Source: Alicyclobacillus tolerans (lineage in GTDB: Bacteria > Bacillota > Bacilli > Alicyclobacillales > Alicyclobacillaceae). From it: a DNA stretch of 64,000 bases. The position numbers were made by a program, and so were the translations under genes. Position 1 is the first letter of the stretch, and each line of letters begins with the position of its first letter. A model generated the notes under the pieces. The model was not told where the DNA came from. It did not search any database and saw only the letters and a program-made list of their open reading frames with translations. The DNA lies in contig NZ_FRAF01000001.1 of the NCBI RefSeq assembly GCF_900142255.1, positions 1 to 64,000 of the forward strand. The letters run 5' to 3'. Below, piece after piece: positions 16,953-26,679 of this stretch.

Positions 16953-18338
16953 TCAAAATATGCCAAACGCACGACGAATAGGCAACATTTTCATCTCTGT
17001 CTCTTTCCATTCCTCTTCAGGAAGTGAATCCGACATGATACCGGCACCAGCAAACACGGCAATAAAACGATGAAGGTACAACCCTGAACGTAGCGCTACA
17101 GCGAAGGAACCGTTTCCTTCACTATCCATCCATCCCAAAGTACCTGCATACCAACCTCGAGCCCATGGCTCTTCTTGACGAATGTAAGCAAGCGCATCTG
17201 AAACGGGCAATCCCGCCACTGCGGGAGTAGGATGAAGGGTTTTGAGAGCGTCTGCTAGAGAAACACCATCTAACAACTCCGCTGTTACAGGAGTGTATAA
17301 ATGCTGTACATTAGCCAGTTTTTTTAATATAGGAAGATCTGGAATTTGAATATGATGGCATATATGCTGGATTTTCTCCTGCAGATAGTGAACAACCGCT
17401 ACATGTTCTTGGCGATTTTTACGGCTTTTCAACAAAGCTTGACCCATGGCTTTATCTTCCTTGTCAGTCCTGCCCCTGCGTTCCGTACCAGCTAAAGCAT
17501 CCGCATAAAAACGATTCCCCATCACTGTCAACAATCGCTCTGGCGAAGCTCCCAGCCAAGTCATACCTTGATGTTGAAAGATAAAATGAAAGTTGTCTGG
17601 ATATTCTTTTTGCAATAGTTTCCATGCTGTAGATGGTAATGTTTCAGTGGCATGCAAAGAAAGTCGAGCCAATACCACCTTTTCCAAGTCACCATGAGAC
17701 TTTAAAATTTCTGTTGCATGGAGCACTCGACGCTCCCAGGCATTCTTACTTTCTACGGAGTTGCGAAATTCTTCTAACAAAGCATCTACAGTAAGACGTT
17801 GTTCTTCTACAGGTTTCTTATGCCAGTAACCGCTTAGCACAAAATTAGGTTGCTGTTGTTCAAAGAGGCCAACTGCAGTAAAAGATGTTTCGTTTCCCAT
17901 GAGCAACAATTGGGGTAGCACCAATTGCGCATCAGGCCACCCCACCCATCCCTTGCTTTCATGACGAGGCGCAAACGAGAAGCCTGGTAATACAAAAAGC
18001 GGACAGTTACTGGGACGCCAAATATCCCGCAACCAACGTTGCCACTCTTGTTCTACAGCATGAAAACGATTCTCTCCACATATTGCAAACTCTTTCAACG
18101 AACCAACAGACAAAAAATGACGTTTCAATACTGGATCGTAAAAATAACGATACTCTATTGCGGATTGTTCTAACTGAAGTATCCACTCACGCCAATCCGG
18201 TTCGCTGCTATCAAGTGATACAGCCAACCATCGCTTGCTACGCGCCTCATCAGGCAACGACGTCTGTAATTGAAGAACTAAATGGCTCAACTGTTCCAGA
18301 ATCCGTAAAAGATTTAACGTACTTCTGACATCTGCCAT
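16953..18338 (-). CDS. menF: Isochorismate synthase MenF, 461 aa
   Basis: MenF converts chorismate to isochorismate with Mg2+, the entry step to menaquinone. The chorismate-binding domain fills the C-terminal half: KVVLARLSLHA, FHFIFQHQGMTWLGASPERLL, ADALAGTERRG, NRQEHVAVVHYLQEKI, LHPTPAVAGLP and the final FAVALRSGLYLHRFIAVFAGAGIMSDS with EWKETEMKM. The N-terminal part is variable as in the family. The ATG at 18338 lies inside the menE 3' end (25-bp overlap), with GAAGGAAG about 10 bp upstream. MenF rather than a siderophore EntC/DhbC is inferred from the adjacent menD/menE/menH. Confidence 0.93.
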   Translation of the reverse strand: MADVRSTLNLLRILEQLSHLVLQLQTSLPDEARSKRWLAVSLDSSEPDWREWILQLEQSAIEYRYFYDPVLKRHFLSVGSLKEFAICGENRFHAVEQEWQRWLRDIWRPSNCPLFVLPGFSFAPRHESKGWVGWPDAQLVLPQLLLMGNETSFTAVGLFEQQQPNFVLSGYWHKKPVEEQRLTVDALLEEFRNSVESKNAWERRVLHATEILKSHGDLEKVVLARLSLHATETLPSTAWKLLQKEYPDNFHFIFQHQGMTWLGASPERLLTVMGNRFYADALAGTERRGRTDKEDKAMGQALLKSRKNRQEHVAVVHYLQEKIQHICHHIQIPDLPILKKLANVQHLYTPVTAELLDGVSLADALKTLHPTPAVAGLPVSDALAYIRQEEPWARGWYAGTLGWMDSEGNGSFAVALRSGLYLHRFIAVFAGAGIMSDSLPEEEWKETEMKMLPIRRAFGIF

Positions 18339-19798
18339 TGTTCGCGCAACTTCCTTCGTAATAATTTCCCAGAAGCGTTTCTTGGCAACTCATCCACAAA
18401 GCGAACAACTTTGGGACATTGATAGGTTGCCAATCGTGGCTTTGCATACTCATAAAATTCTGCTTCTGTCCACGGTCCATTGACAACAATAAAAGCCGCG
18501 GGTACTTGTCCATATTTTTCATCCGAGATTCCAATGACGCCAACGTCTACAATTTTCTCACACCCGCGAAGCACGCGTTCAATTTCTGCAGGATAGACAT
18601 TTTCGCCACCCACTAATATCAGATCGCTACGCCGATCAAGAACAAAAAGTCGTCCCTCTTCGTCTATCCAACCGAGATCGCCTGTACAAAAAAATCCGTC
18701 TTGAAACGCCTGATCAGTCGCTTCCGGTCGATTCCAATAACCTTCTGACATTGTGGGACCGGCAAGCCTGATTTCTCCTGAAGCATTGGGTGGGAGTTGT
18801 TCTCCCTGTTCATCAAAGATAGCAACTTGTACACAAGAGAGCGGCTGTCCCGCACAACCAGGTAAAAGCAGAGACTGCTCGTCACGCGTCACCGTTACGG
18901 TAGAATTAGCTTCTGACATGCCAAAACTTTGACATACGGGCAATCCCGCTTCCAACGCTTTTTGAAGCAAGGCTGGCGGTGCTCCACTGCCGCCTACCAA
19001 CAATGCGCGAAGATGATGGACAATGGGACGACCTGCTGCTTCCTGAAGAACAGCCTGTAACATAGTGGGGACAAGAGAAAGCAAGGTCACATTTTCATTC
19101 TCCATTGCAACCAGCACATCGGCAGCTACAAAACGATCTTGCGCCCAAAGCGTACTACCATAAATAACAGCTCGCAAGATGGAAGCAAGGCCTCCCACAT
19201 GAAATAGTGGCATAGGCATCAACCAAATATCATTTTTTTGCAAGCCAAAATGAAGCGCAGATGAAACAGCGCTAAACCACTGTGAACGGTATGTCAGCAC
19301 TGCCCCTTTTGGTAAACCTGTTGTACCTGAGGTGTAAATGATAGCTTGTTTATCAGTCAAAAGAAAGGATTGGCGAGCTACATGCTCTTCTTCGTTCAAT
19401 CCGTTTTCAATTAAGAGAACTGGTAGTTGGAGACCTGCTGCTTCCATCAGTTGCTCTGCTTGTTCCTTTTGCTCTGCATCAACCAATATTGCCGAGGGTT
19501 GGGCATCTTGAATTTGAAATGCGAGTTCAGACAATGGCAATTTGCGATTCAGTGGCACCAAAATTGCAGATGACTGCATCAGTGCATGAACAGCGAGTAC
19601 AAAGCTCGAAGCCTTGCGACAATACACTGCGACTCTATCTTGAGGAACGACACCCGCTTTAACCAGCATCGTTTTAACCGACAAAGAATGATGTAATAAT
19701 TGATGATAAGTCCAGGATACATCATCGGCAATAAGCGCCTGTTTGTGAGGCTGCGTCTGCACTTGTCTAGACAGCCAATCTGGCATAGAAGAATACAT
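18314..19798 (-). CDS. menE: o-Succinylbenzoate-CoA ligase MenE, about 494 aa
   Basis: This ANL-superfamily adenylating enzyme activates o-succinylbenzoate with ATP and CoA. The ATP-binding P-loop IIYTSGTTGLPKGAVLTY, the MPLFHVGGLASI segment, FGMSEANSTVT, the A5/A7-like FCTGDLGWIDEEGRLFVLDR and the C-terminal lysine loop ELPRNASGKLLRRKL (Lys in the G-K-L motif) are all present. The start is uncertain. ATG 19798 has AAGGAA 9 bp upstream, while a GTG at 19807 would add three residues. A terminator separates menB from menE, so this gene begins the menE-F-D-H-antiporter transcript. Confidence 0.93.
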   Translation of the reverse strand: MYSSMPDWLSRQVQTQPHKQALIADDVSWTYHQLLHHSLSVKTMLVKAGVVPQDRVAVYCRKASSFVLAVHALMQSSAILVPLNRKLPLSELAFQIQDAQPSAILVDAEQKEQAEQLMEAAGLQLPVLLIENGLNEEEHVARQSFLLTDKQAIIYTSGTTGLPKGAVLTYRSQWFSAVSSALHFGLQKNDIWLMPMPLFHVGGLASILRAVIYGSTLWAQDRFVAADVLVAMENENVTLLSLVPTMLQAVLQEAAGRPIVHHLRALLVGGSGAPPALLQKALEAGLPVCQSFGMSEANSTVTVTRDEQSLLLPGCAGQPLSCVQVAIFDEQGEQLPPNASGEIRLAGPTMSEGYWNRPEATDQAFQDGFFCTGDLGWIDEEGRLFVLDRRSDLILVGGENVYPAEIERVLRGCEKIVDVGVIGISDEKYGQVPAAFIVVNGPWTEAEFYEYAKPRLATYQCPKVVRFVDELPRNASGKLLRRKLREQWQMSEVR

Positions 19799-19816
19799 CC
19801 TCATCACTTCCTTAGA

Positions 19817-19848
19817 TAAAAAAACGCCCTCACCAGGACGTCTTTTTA
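19817..19848. terminator. Terminator between menB and menE
   Basis: The stem ACG-CCT/AGG-CGT with one mismatch is flanked by A and T runs, so it can stop transcripts from either side. Read on the minus strand it ends in seven T. It separates menB from the rest of the men operon. Confidence 0.65.
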
Positions 19849-19893
19849 AACATTGTCAAAGAAAAAAGCAAAAGAAAATCAACTTTTGAAACT

Positions 19894-20715
19894 TTATGGT
19901 AGACGAGGAAATTTAGAGAAATCCGGCTTGCGTTTTTCTAAAAACGCATTTTTCCCTTCTCTTGCTTCTTCAGTCATATAGTACAGCATCGTGGCGTCAC
20001 CCGCTAACATTTGCAATCCTGCTAAACCATCTGTATCTGCATTAAACGCCATCTTCAAAAAGCGAATAGCTATGGGACTCTTCTCCAAAATTTCTTTCGC
20101 CCATTGTATCGCCGTCTCTTCCAGTTGATCGAGCGGCACGACCGTGTTGACCAAACCCATGTCGAGAGCTTCCTGGGCGGAATATTGACGGCATAGATAC
20201 CAGATTTCTTTAGCTTTTTTTGTACCAATCGTTCTAGCAAGCAAAGTGGCGCCATAACCAGCATCAAATGAACCTACTTTTGGCCCGGTTTGACCAAAAC
20301 GGGCATTATCGGCAGCAATCGTTAAATCGCAAACCAAGTGAAGAACATGCCCCCCACCAATGGCGTAACCTGCCACAACCGCAATTACCGCTTTAGGAAT
20401 AGAACGAATAAGCCTCTGCAATTCAAGCACATTTAGACGTGGTACATTATCGTCGCCCACATAACCACCATGCCCACGAACTCTTTGGTCACCACCTGCG
20501 CAAAACGCTTTTTCGCCTTTTCCAGTAAATAAAATAACTCCAATTTCCGCATCATCACGAGCGCGTGTAAAAGCATCGATTAATTCAGATACTGTTTCAG
20601 GACGAAAAGAATTGTGTACTTCTGGACGATTGATGGTGATTTTGGCAATTCCTTCTGCTTTTTCAAACAAAATGTCCTGGTATTTATGTACAGTTTGCCA
20701 ATTCGACAAAACCAT
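19894..20715 (-). CDS. menB: 1,4-Dihydroxy-2-naphthoyl-CoA synthase MenB, 273 aa
   Basis: MenB is a crotonase-fold enzyme that closes the naphthoquinone ring from o-succinylbenzoyl-CoA. Diagnostic sequence: [20 protein letters not shown] at the N-terminus, the oxyanion-hole loops [11 protein letters not shown] and [28 protein letters not shown], and the C-terminal [19 protein letters not shown]. The length matches the family. The ATG has GGAGGG 9 bp upstream and a textbook promoter lies at 20786-20814. It forms its own transcription unit ahead of the menE-F-D-H operon, on the same strand. Confidence 0.97.
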   Translation of the reverse strand: MVLSNWQTVHKYQDILFEKAEGIAKITINRPEVHNSFRPETVSELIDAFTRARDDAEIGVILFTGKGEKAFCAGGDQRVRGHGGYVGDDNVPRLNVLELQRLIRSIPKAVIAVVAGYAIGGGHVLHLVCDLTIAADNARFGQTGPKVGSFDAGYGATLLARTIGTKKAKEIWYLCRQYSAQEALDMGLVNTVVPLDQLEETAIQWAKEILEKSPIAIRFLKMAFNADTDGLAGLQMLAGDATMLYYMTEEAREGKNAFLEKRKPDFSKFPRLP

Positions 20716-20785
20716 TGGATAATACCCTCCATTTGAATTCCATTTTTTTCATAATCAATCGAACTGCTATTCATATTCATTGATT

Positions 20786-20814
20786 ATTATAGAACTTGTC
20801 TATAGGAGAATCAA
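20786..20814 (-). promoter_or_regulatory. Sigma-A promoter of menB
   Basis: On the minus strand TTGATT (20814-20809) and a perfect TATAAT (20791-20786) are spaced by 17 bp, 70 bp before the menB ATG. The divergent menA has an extended -10-like TGGTATAGA at 20861-20869 in the same intergenic region. Confidence 0.8.
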
Positions 20815-20972
20815 AAAAATAAGTTGCATCTATCTTGAAGAATATAGAGGGCTGTCGAAATGGTATAGAATTTGTTAGGATAGAAACGCATACAAAGTGC
20901 CTGTAATCTTTTCACGCGAAGATTTCTAGACACTTAAAAGTTGTAAAGATACATGAAAGTGAGGGGGTAAGC

Positions 20973-21875
20973 GTGCTTACTCGAGAGCGTCTAGGTGTGT
21001 GGTGGAGATTATTTCGCCCTTTCACACTGACTGCTTCTATTGTTCCAGTTATTGTTGGCAGCGGTTTAGCCTGGACTCATCATTCAGCCCATTTGGGTTT
21101 ATTCTTTGCCATGCTTATTGCTTCTATGCTCATTCAGTCGGCAACCAATATGTTCAATGAATATTTTGACTACAAGCGCGGACTGGATGACGAACATATG
21201 GTTGGTATTGCAGGAACGATTGTAAGAGATGGTATTGACGCACGTATTGTCTTGGCTTGTGGATGGGGTTCCATTCTTTTGGCACTCCTGCTTGGCGTCT
21301 ATATTTGCGCTAGCACCTCATGGTGGCTGGCAATTGTAGGTATTCTGTGTATAGCGGTAGGATATTTTTATTCAGGCGGTCCTAAACCACTTTCCTATAC
21401 TCCGTTTGGAGAAATTGCAGCTGCAATCGCCATGGGCCCCACAATTGTACTCATTGCTTATTATATCCAAACCAGCAGTATTTCATGGAGAGCCAGTGTA
21501 GCTTCTATTCCCATTGGTTTATTAATTGGGGCCATTTTATTGGCCAATAATATTCGTGACATGGATCAAGACAAAGTAGGCGGACGGAAAACCATTGCCA
21601 TTTTGCTTGGTCGAGAACGCGGTCGGTTATTGTTTGGGAGTGTTTTCTTGGTAACCTATTTGTTGGTCTTGCTGTTAGTCATATTAAACCAACTTACACC
21701 TTGGACACTTGTAGTTCTGCTGACTGTACCTTCAGCTTACGCTGTAACAAGGTTATATTTTAAGTTTACCGAACCCGCCAAACTTCATGCCGCCGTAAAA
21801 GGTACGGCAAACCTATTATTTCGATTTGGTGTTCTTATGTTCGCTGGAATGTTGGTAGCAAATCTTCACTTATAA
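20973..21875 (+). CDS. menA: 1,4-Dihydroxy-2-naphthoate polyprenyltransferase MenA, 300 aa
   Basis: MenA is a UbiA-family membrane prenyltransferase that attaches the polyprenyl tail to DHNA. The first Asp motif NMFNEYFDYKRGLDDE (near residue 59) and the second NNIRDMDQDKVGGRKT (near residue 190) bind prenyl diphosphate through Mg2+. Eight to nine hydrophobic helices surround them. GTG 20973 follows GAGGGGG by 5 bp. It is divergent from menB and shares a 257-bp control region with it. Together with MenF, D, H, E and B it covers the pathway except the MenC step, the DHNA-CoA thioesterase and the final methylation. Confidence 0.95.
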   Translation: MLTRERLGVWWRLFRPFTLTASIVPVIVGSGLAWTHHSAHLGLFFAMLIASMLIQSATNMFNEYFDYKRGLDDEHMVGIAGTIVRDGIDARIVLACGWGSILLALLLGVYICASTSWWLAIVGILCIAVGYFYSGGPKPLSYTPFGEIAAAIAMGPTIVLIAYYIQTSSISWRASVASIPIGLLIGAILLANNIRDMDQDKVGGRKTIAILLGRERGRLLFGSVFLVTYLLVLLLVILNQLTPWTLVVLLTVPSAYAVTRLYFKFTEPAKLHAAVKGTANLLFRFGVLMFAGMLVANLHL

Positions 21876-21964
21876 GAAAGACGGATACAAGAAATCTCTC
21901 TCAAAAGTATGGACGTCAATCTTTTTGAACCAAATAATAAAAATGAAAGATCAAAATATAAAAA

Positions 21965-22017
21965 TACAGAGTACACTTTTCCAAATGTATTTGGATGAAT
22001 TGTACTCTGTTTTTCTT
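21965..22017 (+). terminator. Terminator after menA
   Basis: Arms ACAGAGTACA (21966-21975) and TGTACTCTGT (22001-22010) pair perfectly, with an inner CCAAAT/ATTTGG stem, then TTTTTCTTT. Confidence 0.85.
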
Positions 22018-22116
22018 TATCAATCTCAATTTCATACATAATTCACTTTGTCTTGTTACAAACTCTTATTTACAGAGAATAGTTACCGATTGGGCTAGCG
22101 AAATGGAGGAAATTCC

Positions 22117-22257
22117 ATGCAACCTTCTAAAAACAAAGAGAAAGAACATCAAAGAAATTTACGTGTTCTTTATTACATTATTGGCTTATTTATTATTCTT
22201 TTTTTAGGCTGGCGAGTTGTTGGTTTTATTCACCAACCTCATTGGATCCCGCATTAA
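22117..22257 (+). CDS. Small membrane protein, 46 aa
   Basis: ATG 22117 is preceded by TGGAGGA at a good distance. The product has a charged start (MQPSKNKEKEHQRN) and one hydrophobic helix (LYYIIGLFIILFLGW), ending in HQPHWIPH. No family is recognised. It converges on another small membrane gene at 22276. Confidence 0.55.
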   Translation: MQPSKNKEKEHQRNLRVLYYIIGLFIILFLGWRVVGFIHQPHWIPH

Positions 22258-22275
22258 ATGCAGAACATGCTTGAG

Positions 22276-22533
22276 TTACATACTGCGTCTTTTGCGATAT
22301 CCTCTAACGATAACCGTAACCAAAACAGACATTAAAATGACAAATAAGGTAAATACGACGATGTTCTTAGCAAGTGAAGAATGTATGTTATATACGTCCA
22401 TAATGACTGGAACAGCAATAAAAATAAAGAGCAAACCCGGTACACCAAACATCACCACAAATACCCAACGATTACCTACCGAGGAAACTTCTTCGTTATT
22501 GTTTCTTTCCGATTCAACAGCATCACGCTTCAA
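22276..22533 (-). CDS. Small membrane protein with two helices, 85 aa
   Basis: The N-terminal 20 residues are charged (MKRDAVESERNNNEE). Two hydrophobic segments follow (WVFVVMFGVPGLLFIFIAVPVIM and IVVFTLFVILMSVLVTVIV), with a basic tail GYRKRRSM that predicts it lies inside. The start is TTG 22533 with AGAGGAG about 10 bp upstream. No family is recognised. Confidence 0.55.
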   Translation of the reverse strand: MKRDAVESERNNNEEVSSVGNRWVFVVMFGVPGLLFIFIAVPVIMDVYNIHSSLAKNIVVFTLFVILMSVLVTVIVRGYRKRRSM

Positions 22534-22669
22534 TGATCATTCGCTCCTCTTTATGAATGTCTGTTTTACAGAAGAAGTATAAATCCGCTTTTTTAATCCA
22601 TCCTACAGTCGATTGCACCAGACAGCAATCTTTTTAAAATCTTTTACTGCTTATGAAGAAAGGAGCGTA

Positions 22670-22906
22670 ATGAATTTGACACATCCCCATCCTGACAATC
22701 GCTCAGACAATGTCCTCCACCTTCAAAAAGCTATCCGCAACACGCAAGAAAATATGCGGGAAGCAGAAGACTTCTTAAAAGCTCATGAGGAGGAAATGCA
22801 TACTGAGGACATCAAAGACATACAGGCTAAAAATGACCGTCGTCAGCGTGCCATCCATGGCATGAGAGAAGAAATTAAAGATGAAATCGCGCACAGTAAA
22901 GAATAG
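22670..22906 (+). CDS. Small acidic helical protein, 78 aa
   Basis: ATG 22670 has AAAGGAG 6 bp upstream; the longer frame to 22613 is rejected. The sequence is highly charged with long Glu/Lys helix stretches (TQENMREAEDFLKAHEEE, GMREEIKDEIAHSKE) and His-rich at the start. It resembles small Tlp/YtpH-like sporulation or stress proteins in general character, but I do not recognise a specific family. Confidence 0.6.
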   Translation: MNLTHPHPDNRSDNVLHLQKAIRNTQENMREAEDFLKAHEEEMHTEDIKDIQAKNDRRQRAIHGMREEIKDEIAHSKE

Positions 22907-22950
22907 TCATGAACTAAGAAGTATTTAAGAAACCCACTCATTCCTCAACA

Positions 22951-22982
22951 GAGAATGCCTTCCTTTTATGGAAGGCATTCTC
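22951..22982. terminator. Strong symmetric hairpin between convergent genes
   Basis: The 13-bp arms GAGAATGCCTTCC and GGAAGGCATTCTC enclose a 6-nt loop. There is no T-run on either side, so it may act as a transcript barrier rather than a classic terminator. Confidence 0.55.
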
Positions 22983-23013
22983 ACCCTATGCGATTGGCAG
23001 CCAAACCCCAATC

Positions 23014-23781
<768 letters not shown>

Positions 23782-23848
23782 CTATGCAACTGAATAGACT
23801 ACATTGACGCTTGTCTATCTTAACTGCTTGCCCAGAATGTTGACAAAT

Positions 23849-24493
23849 TTAAGACCGTTCGTCTTCCTGTAATCCTTGATTTTGACTCTCTTTTTCGTTA
23901 TTGGATATCTTTCCACGAGAATTCGGTTCTCGGAAAACAATCTTTGAATTCTTATATTGAACGTCATTTTCTCCTAACCTTACGTTAATAGCTCGCGCCA
24001 ACACAAATAATAAATCAGAGAGTCGATTGACGTATCTGAGTGTAGGAGGATGAATCTCTTCAACATGCATCAGTGCCACAATTCTTCTTTCTGCTCTCCT
24101 CGCTACGGTGCATGCCACATGCATAGCCGAAGCTTCTGTCGTTCCGCCGCGAATGACAAATTTGCTCAATTTATCAGCTTCCTGTTGATACTTGTCAATG
24201 GAAGGTTCCAATTCTGCTGCAGCACCATCAGGTGTACGAAATTGATAATCTTTTGCACTCTCCGGAGCTGCCAAGTCAGCACCTACATCCCACAGACGTT
24301 GCTGAATTTCAGCTATCAATGATTTGATATCACTAAATAAATGACTATCCAAAAGAGATTCAGCAAAAGCTAAATTTGCCCCTAATTCATCGACAGAACC
24401 GTACGCTTCGATTCGCACATCATCTTTAAAACGTCGTTCTCCACCTATTAAAGCTGTTTTCCCTAAATCTCCACCACGTGTATAAATGCGCAT
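23849..24493 (-). CDS. ATP:cob(I)alamin adenosyltransferase, PduO type, 214 aa
   Basis: This enzyme makes adenosylcobalamin from cob(I)alamin and ATP. The N-terminal signature TRGGDLGKTALIGGERRFKDD and the following RIEAYGSVDELGANLAF form the ATP site. The C-terminal block FVIRGGTTEASAMHVACTVARRAERR with RYVNRLSDLLFVLAR is equally typical. The last 25 residues are a polar extension. ATG 24493 has GAGGG 8 bp upstream; the GTG at 24508 overlaps that site. No cobalamin riboswitch or B12 gene is adjacent, so it probably serves a B12 enzyme elsewhere. Confidence 0.92.
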   Translation of the reverse strand: MRIYTRGGDLGKTALIGGERRFKDDVRIEAYGSVDELGANLAFAESLLDSHLFSDIKSLIAEIQQRLWDVGADLAAPESAKDYQFRTPDGAAAELEPSIDKYQQEADKLSKFVIRGGTTEASAMHVACTVARRAERRIVALMHVEEIHPPTLRYVNRLSDLLFVLARAINVRLGENDVQYKNSKIVFREPNSRGKISNNEKESQNQGLQEDERS

Positions 24494-24669
24494 GCTAGAG
24501 TCCCTCACTTTCGAAAATAGCTTAACACCATTCTAAACGTTATCTTTTTGAGTCAAAACGAATAACAGTTCAATTTTACGATAAACCAAAATCAAATGAG
24601 TCTATGTTCATAGGAACTGCTATTTCAGACAATGCATATGTTAAAATAGAACTTGGGAGATGATGATTT

Positions 24670-25005
24670 ATGCAAACGACTCATAATTTGTGTCCAAAAT
24701 TCGAACATGCGTTCTCTTTGCTCGGAAAACGTTGGACAGGTTTAATTATAAATGTACTTTTAGACGGCCCAAAACGTTTCAAAGATATTTCCGTCATGAT
24801 TCCTAACATGAGTGATCGTATGCTGGCGGAAAGATTCAAGGAACTAGAAGCAGAAGGCATATTGGTGCGCCATGTATATCCTGAAACTCCCGTCCGAATA
24901 GAATATGAATTAACCGAAAAAGGACGTGCGCTTGAACCTGTCATGAAAGCCGTGCAAACTTGGGGAGAAACATGGGTAAATATTCCTGCCCACCAAGATT
25001 ATTGA
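24670..25005 (+). CDS. HxlR-family winged-helix regulator, 111 aa
   Basis: HxlR/YodB-type regulators are small dimeric winged-helix proteins, several of which sense thiol or aldehyde stress. The pattern is clear: CPKFEHAFSLLGKRWTGLIINVLLDGPKRF, then the recognition helix region MSDRMLAERFKELEAEGILVRHVYPETPVRIEYELTEKGRAL. One Cys (Cys8) lies at the N-terminal position that is redox-active in several relatives. ATG 24670 has TGGGAGATG upstream. The gene is divergent from the cobalamin adenosyltransferase and its stop overlaps the convergent HD-GYP gene by 7 bp. Confidence 0.9.
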   Translation: MQTTHNLCPKFEHAFSLLGKRWTGLIINVLLDGPKRFKDISVMIPNMSDRMLAERFKELEAEGILVRHVYPETPVRIEYELTEKGRALEPVMKAVQTWGETWVNIPAHQDY

Positions 25006-26609
25006 ACAGAGCTTGCAACTGTTTCTCTTACTTTCTCTATTTCTTGGGCTACTGCCCACTCTAAAAAAACTGACACATATTCAGGATCCCATTGTGTGCC
25101 AGATCCTTGTTGTAAAATCTGCAAAGCTTTTTGTATGGGCATGCCTTTACGATAAGGGCGATTGGAGGTCATGGCATCAAATGCGTCCGCAATAGCCATA
25201 ATTCGGCCAAATTGGGGAATATCATGTCCCGCTAAGCCATCTGGATACCCTTTTCCGTCAAATCGTTCGTGATGTGATCGAACACCTGGCAACAGTTTGG
25301 CCATAGCATTCGGAGGTTGAACCTGTGCTAAAATGGTCTCGCCGAGTACCGGATGGGATTTCATGATTTCATATTCTTCATCAGTTAATTTTCCATCTTT
25401 CAAGAGAATTCTATCAGGAATTCCTATTTTACCAATATCATGAAGAAGTCCGGACTCCCGCAGATCTTTCAATGCTGTTTCCGACAAACCAATCCGCTTA
25501 CCAATTTCAACCGAATATTCCGCAACCCTCAGAGAATGACCAGCAGTGTAAGGATCCCTCGCATCTAATGCAGCAGCTAAAGTTGTTAATAGACTTTGCG
25601 TCAGAAGAGTATTTTGAATTTCTCTAGCCTCTAGATCTTCTACCATCTGATTGAAACCTTTTACTAAACGAGAAAATTCATCAGAGTATGCCTCCATAGC
25701 GCGAATCTTTAAATTTCCCAATTGAACTTCAGACATTTTCTGTTGTAATTCATCAATTGGATTTTGTACGACTCTTGAAAGCAAGGAAGCACTATAGACG
25801 GAGAAAGCGACTCCCACTGCCAAAATCACCACAGCCCACTGCCAGTAAGCATGCGATCCATTAGAAGTAGAATTGACAAGGCGCACCTGGGTAGCTAAAG
25901 AGAAAAGAAAAAGTGGAAATACACCAATTAAGACAGCACTACTTCGATACTTTGTTTTCACACTTATCAGAACTTTTCCCTCGAGAGACAAACTCAACCC
26001 AAATTGATGTTGAGCACGAGTTTGTAAATCGGACAGCATCGGTGTTATTGCTTCTGCGGTCAGAAAAAATTCAATAATAGCGTGCATGCTCGCTACCAAC
26101 ATAGAGCCAATAAATGCGAGCAAGACATAGGAAACTGGCAAGGTAAGGTGAAAGTAACGGATTTCTAGTAATGTGAGAATGACAGAAGGTATAGCCATGC
26201 CCATCCAATGAGGACCCGCTATTCTTCGAACCGCCAAAGCTGGCAATTTATGCAGTTGCATAAATGCCAGCTCAAATTGTTCTTTGGTGTTGGTTTCTTT
26301 TGAATTATAAATGTTACGAATCGGACGCATATGTTTGCGAAAAACAAAGAACTCCGCACCAAACATAAACGGCAAACTGACAAATAGAGTAAGCGCAATC
26401 CATTTGGCATCATACAGAGAGATCCGCAGCGTACTAAAAATCAAAATACCGCCCACGCCCAAGACTGCAATTAAAGAGCCGGCTAAATAATTTTGAACCA
26501 GTTTTCTTAAAAATTTATGATAAATTGGCAAGGATGATAACCCCCGCTTCGCATGGCTCAAAACATCTATCTGTTGTATTCTTGTATGGTGTGACTGTTT
26601 CCTGCTCAA
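24999..26609 (-). CDS. Membrane HD-GYP phosphodiesterase with HAMP domain, 536 aa
   Basis: The predicted function is hydrolysis of cyclic di-GMP. The N-terminal 290 residues contain about six membrane helices in two groups. A HAMP-like region follows (PIDELQQKMSEVQLGNLKIRA). The HD-GYP domain has LLHDIGKIGIPD with the HD pair near residue 390, SHHERFDGKGYPDGL (446-458) with the GYP triad, and IMAIADAFDAMTSNRPYR. The catalytic residues are intact. The membrane sensor part resembles adenylate-cyclase-associated six-helix modules. The start is TTG with no good ribosome site, so the N-terminus could be shorter. It is convergent with the HxlR gene. Confidence 0.87.
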   Translation of the reverse strand: MSRKQSHHTRIQQIDVLSHAKRGLSSLPIYHKFLRKLVQNYLAGSLIAVLGVGGILIFSTLRISLYDAKWIALTLFVSLPFMFGAEFFVFRKHMRPIRNIYNSKETNTKEQFELAFMQLHKLPALAVRRIAGPHWMGMAIPSVILTLLEIRYFHLTLPVSYVLLAFIGSMLVASMHAIIEFFLTAEAITPMLSDLQTRAQHQFGLSLSLEGKVLISVKTKYRSSAVLIGVFPLFLFSLATQVRLVNSTSNGSHAYWQWAVVILAVGVAFSVYSASLLSRVVQNPIDELQQKMSEVQLGNLKIRAMEAYSDEFSRLVKGFNQMVEDLEAREIQNTLLTQSLLTTLAAALDARDPYTAGHSLRVAEYSVEIGKRIGLSETALKDLRESGLLHDIGKIGIPDRILLKDGKLTDEEYEIMKSHPVLGETILAQVQPPNAMAKLLPGVRSHHERFDGKGYPDGLAGHDIPQFGRIMAIADAFDAMTSNRPYRKGMPIQKALQILQQGSGTQWDPEYVSVFLEWAVAQEIEKVRETVASSVQ

Positions 26610-26679
26610 TGATCTATAAGTTTTATCATTGCTTTTTTATGAATCCTATTTGAATCGGATCGAAACGGAGAGAATTTTT

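Noticed and set aside
23849-24669. Cobalamin riboswitch near the PduO-type adenosyltransferase
   Set aside because: The intergenic region is about 175 bp and lacks the B12-box sequence.
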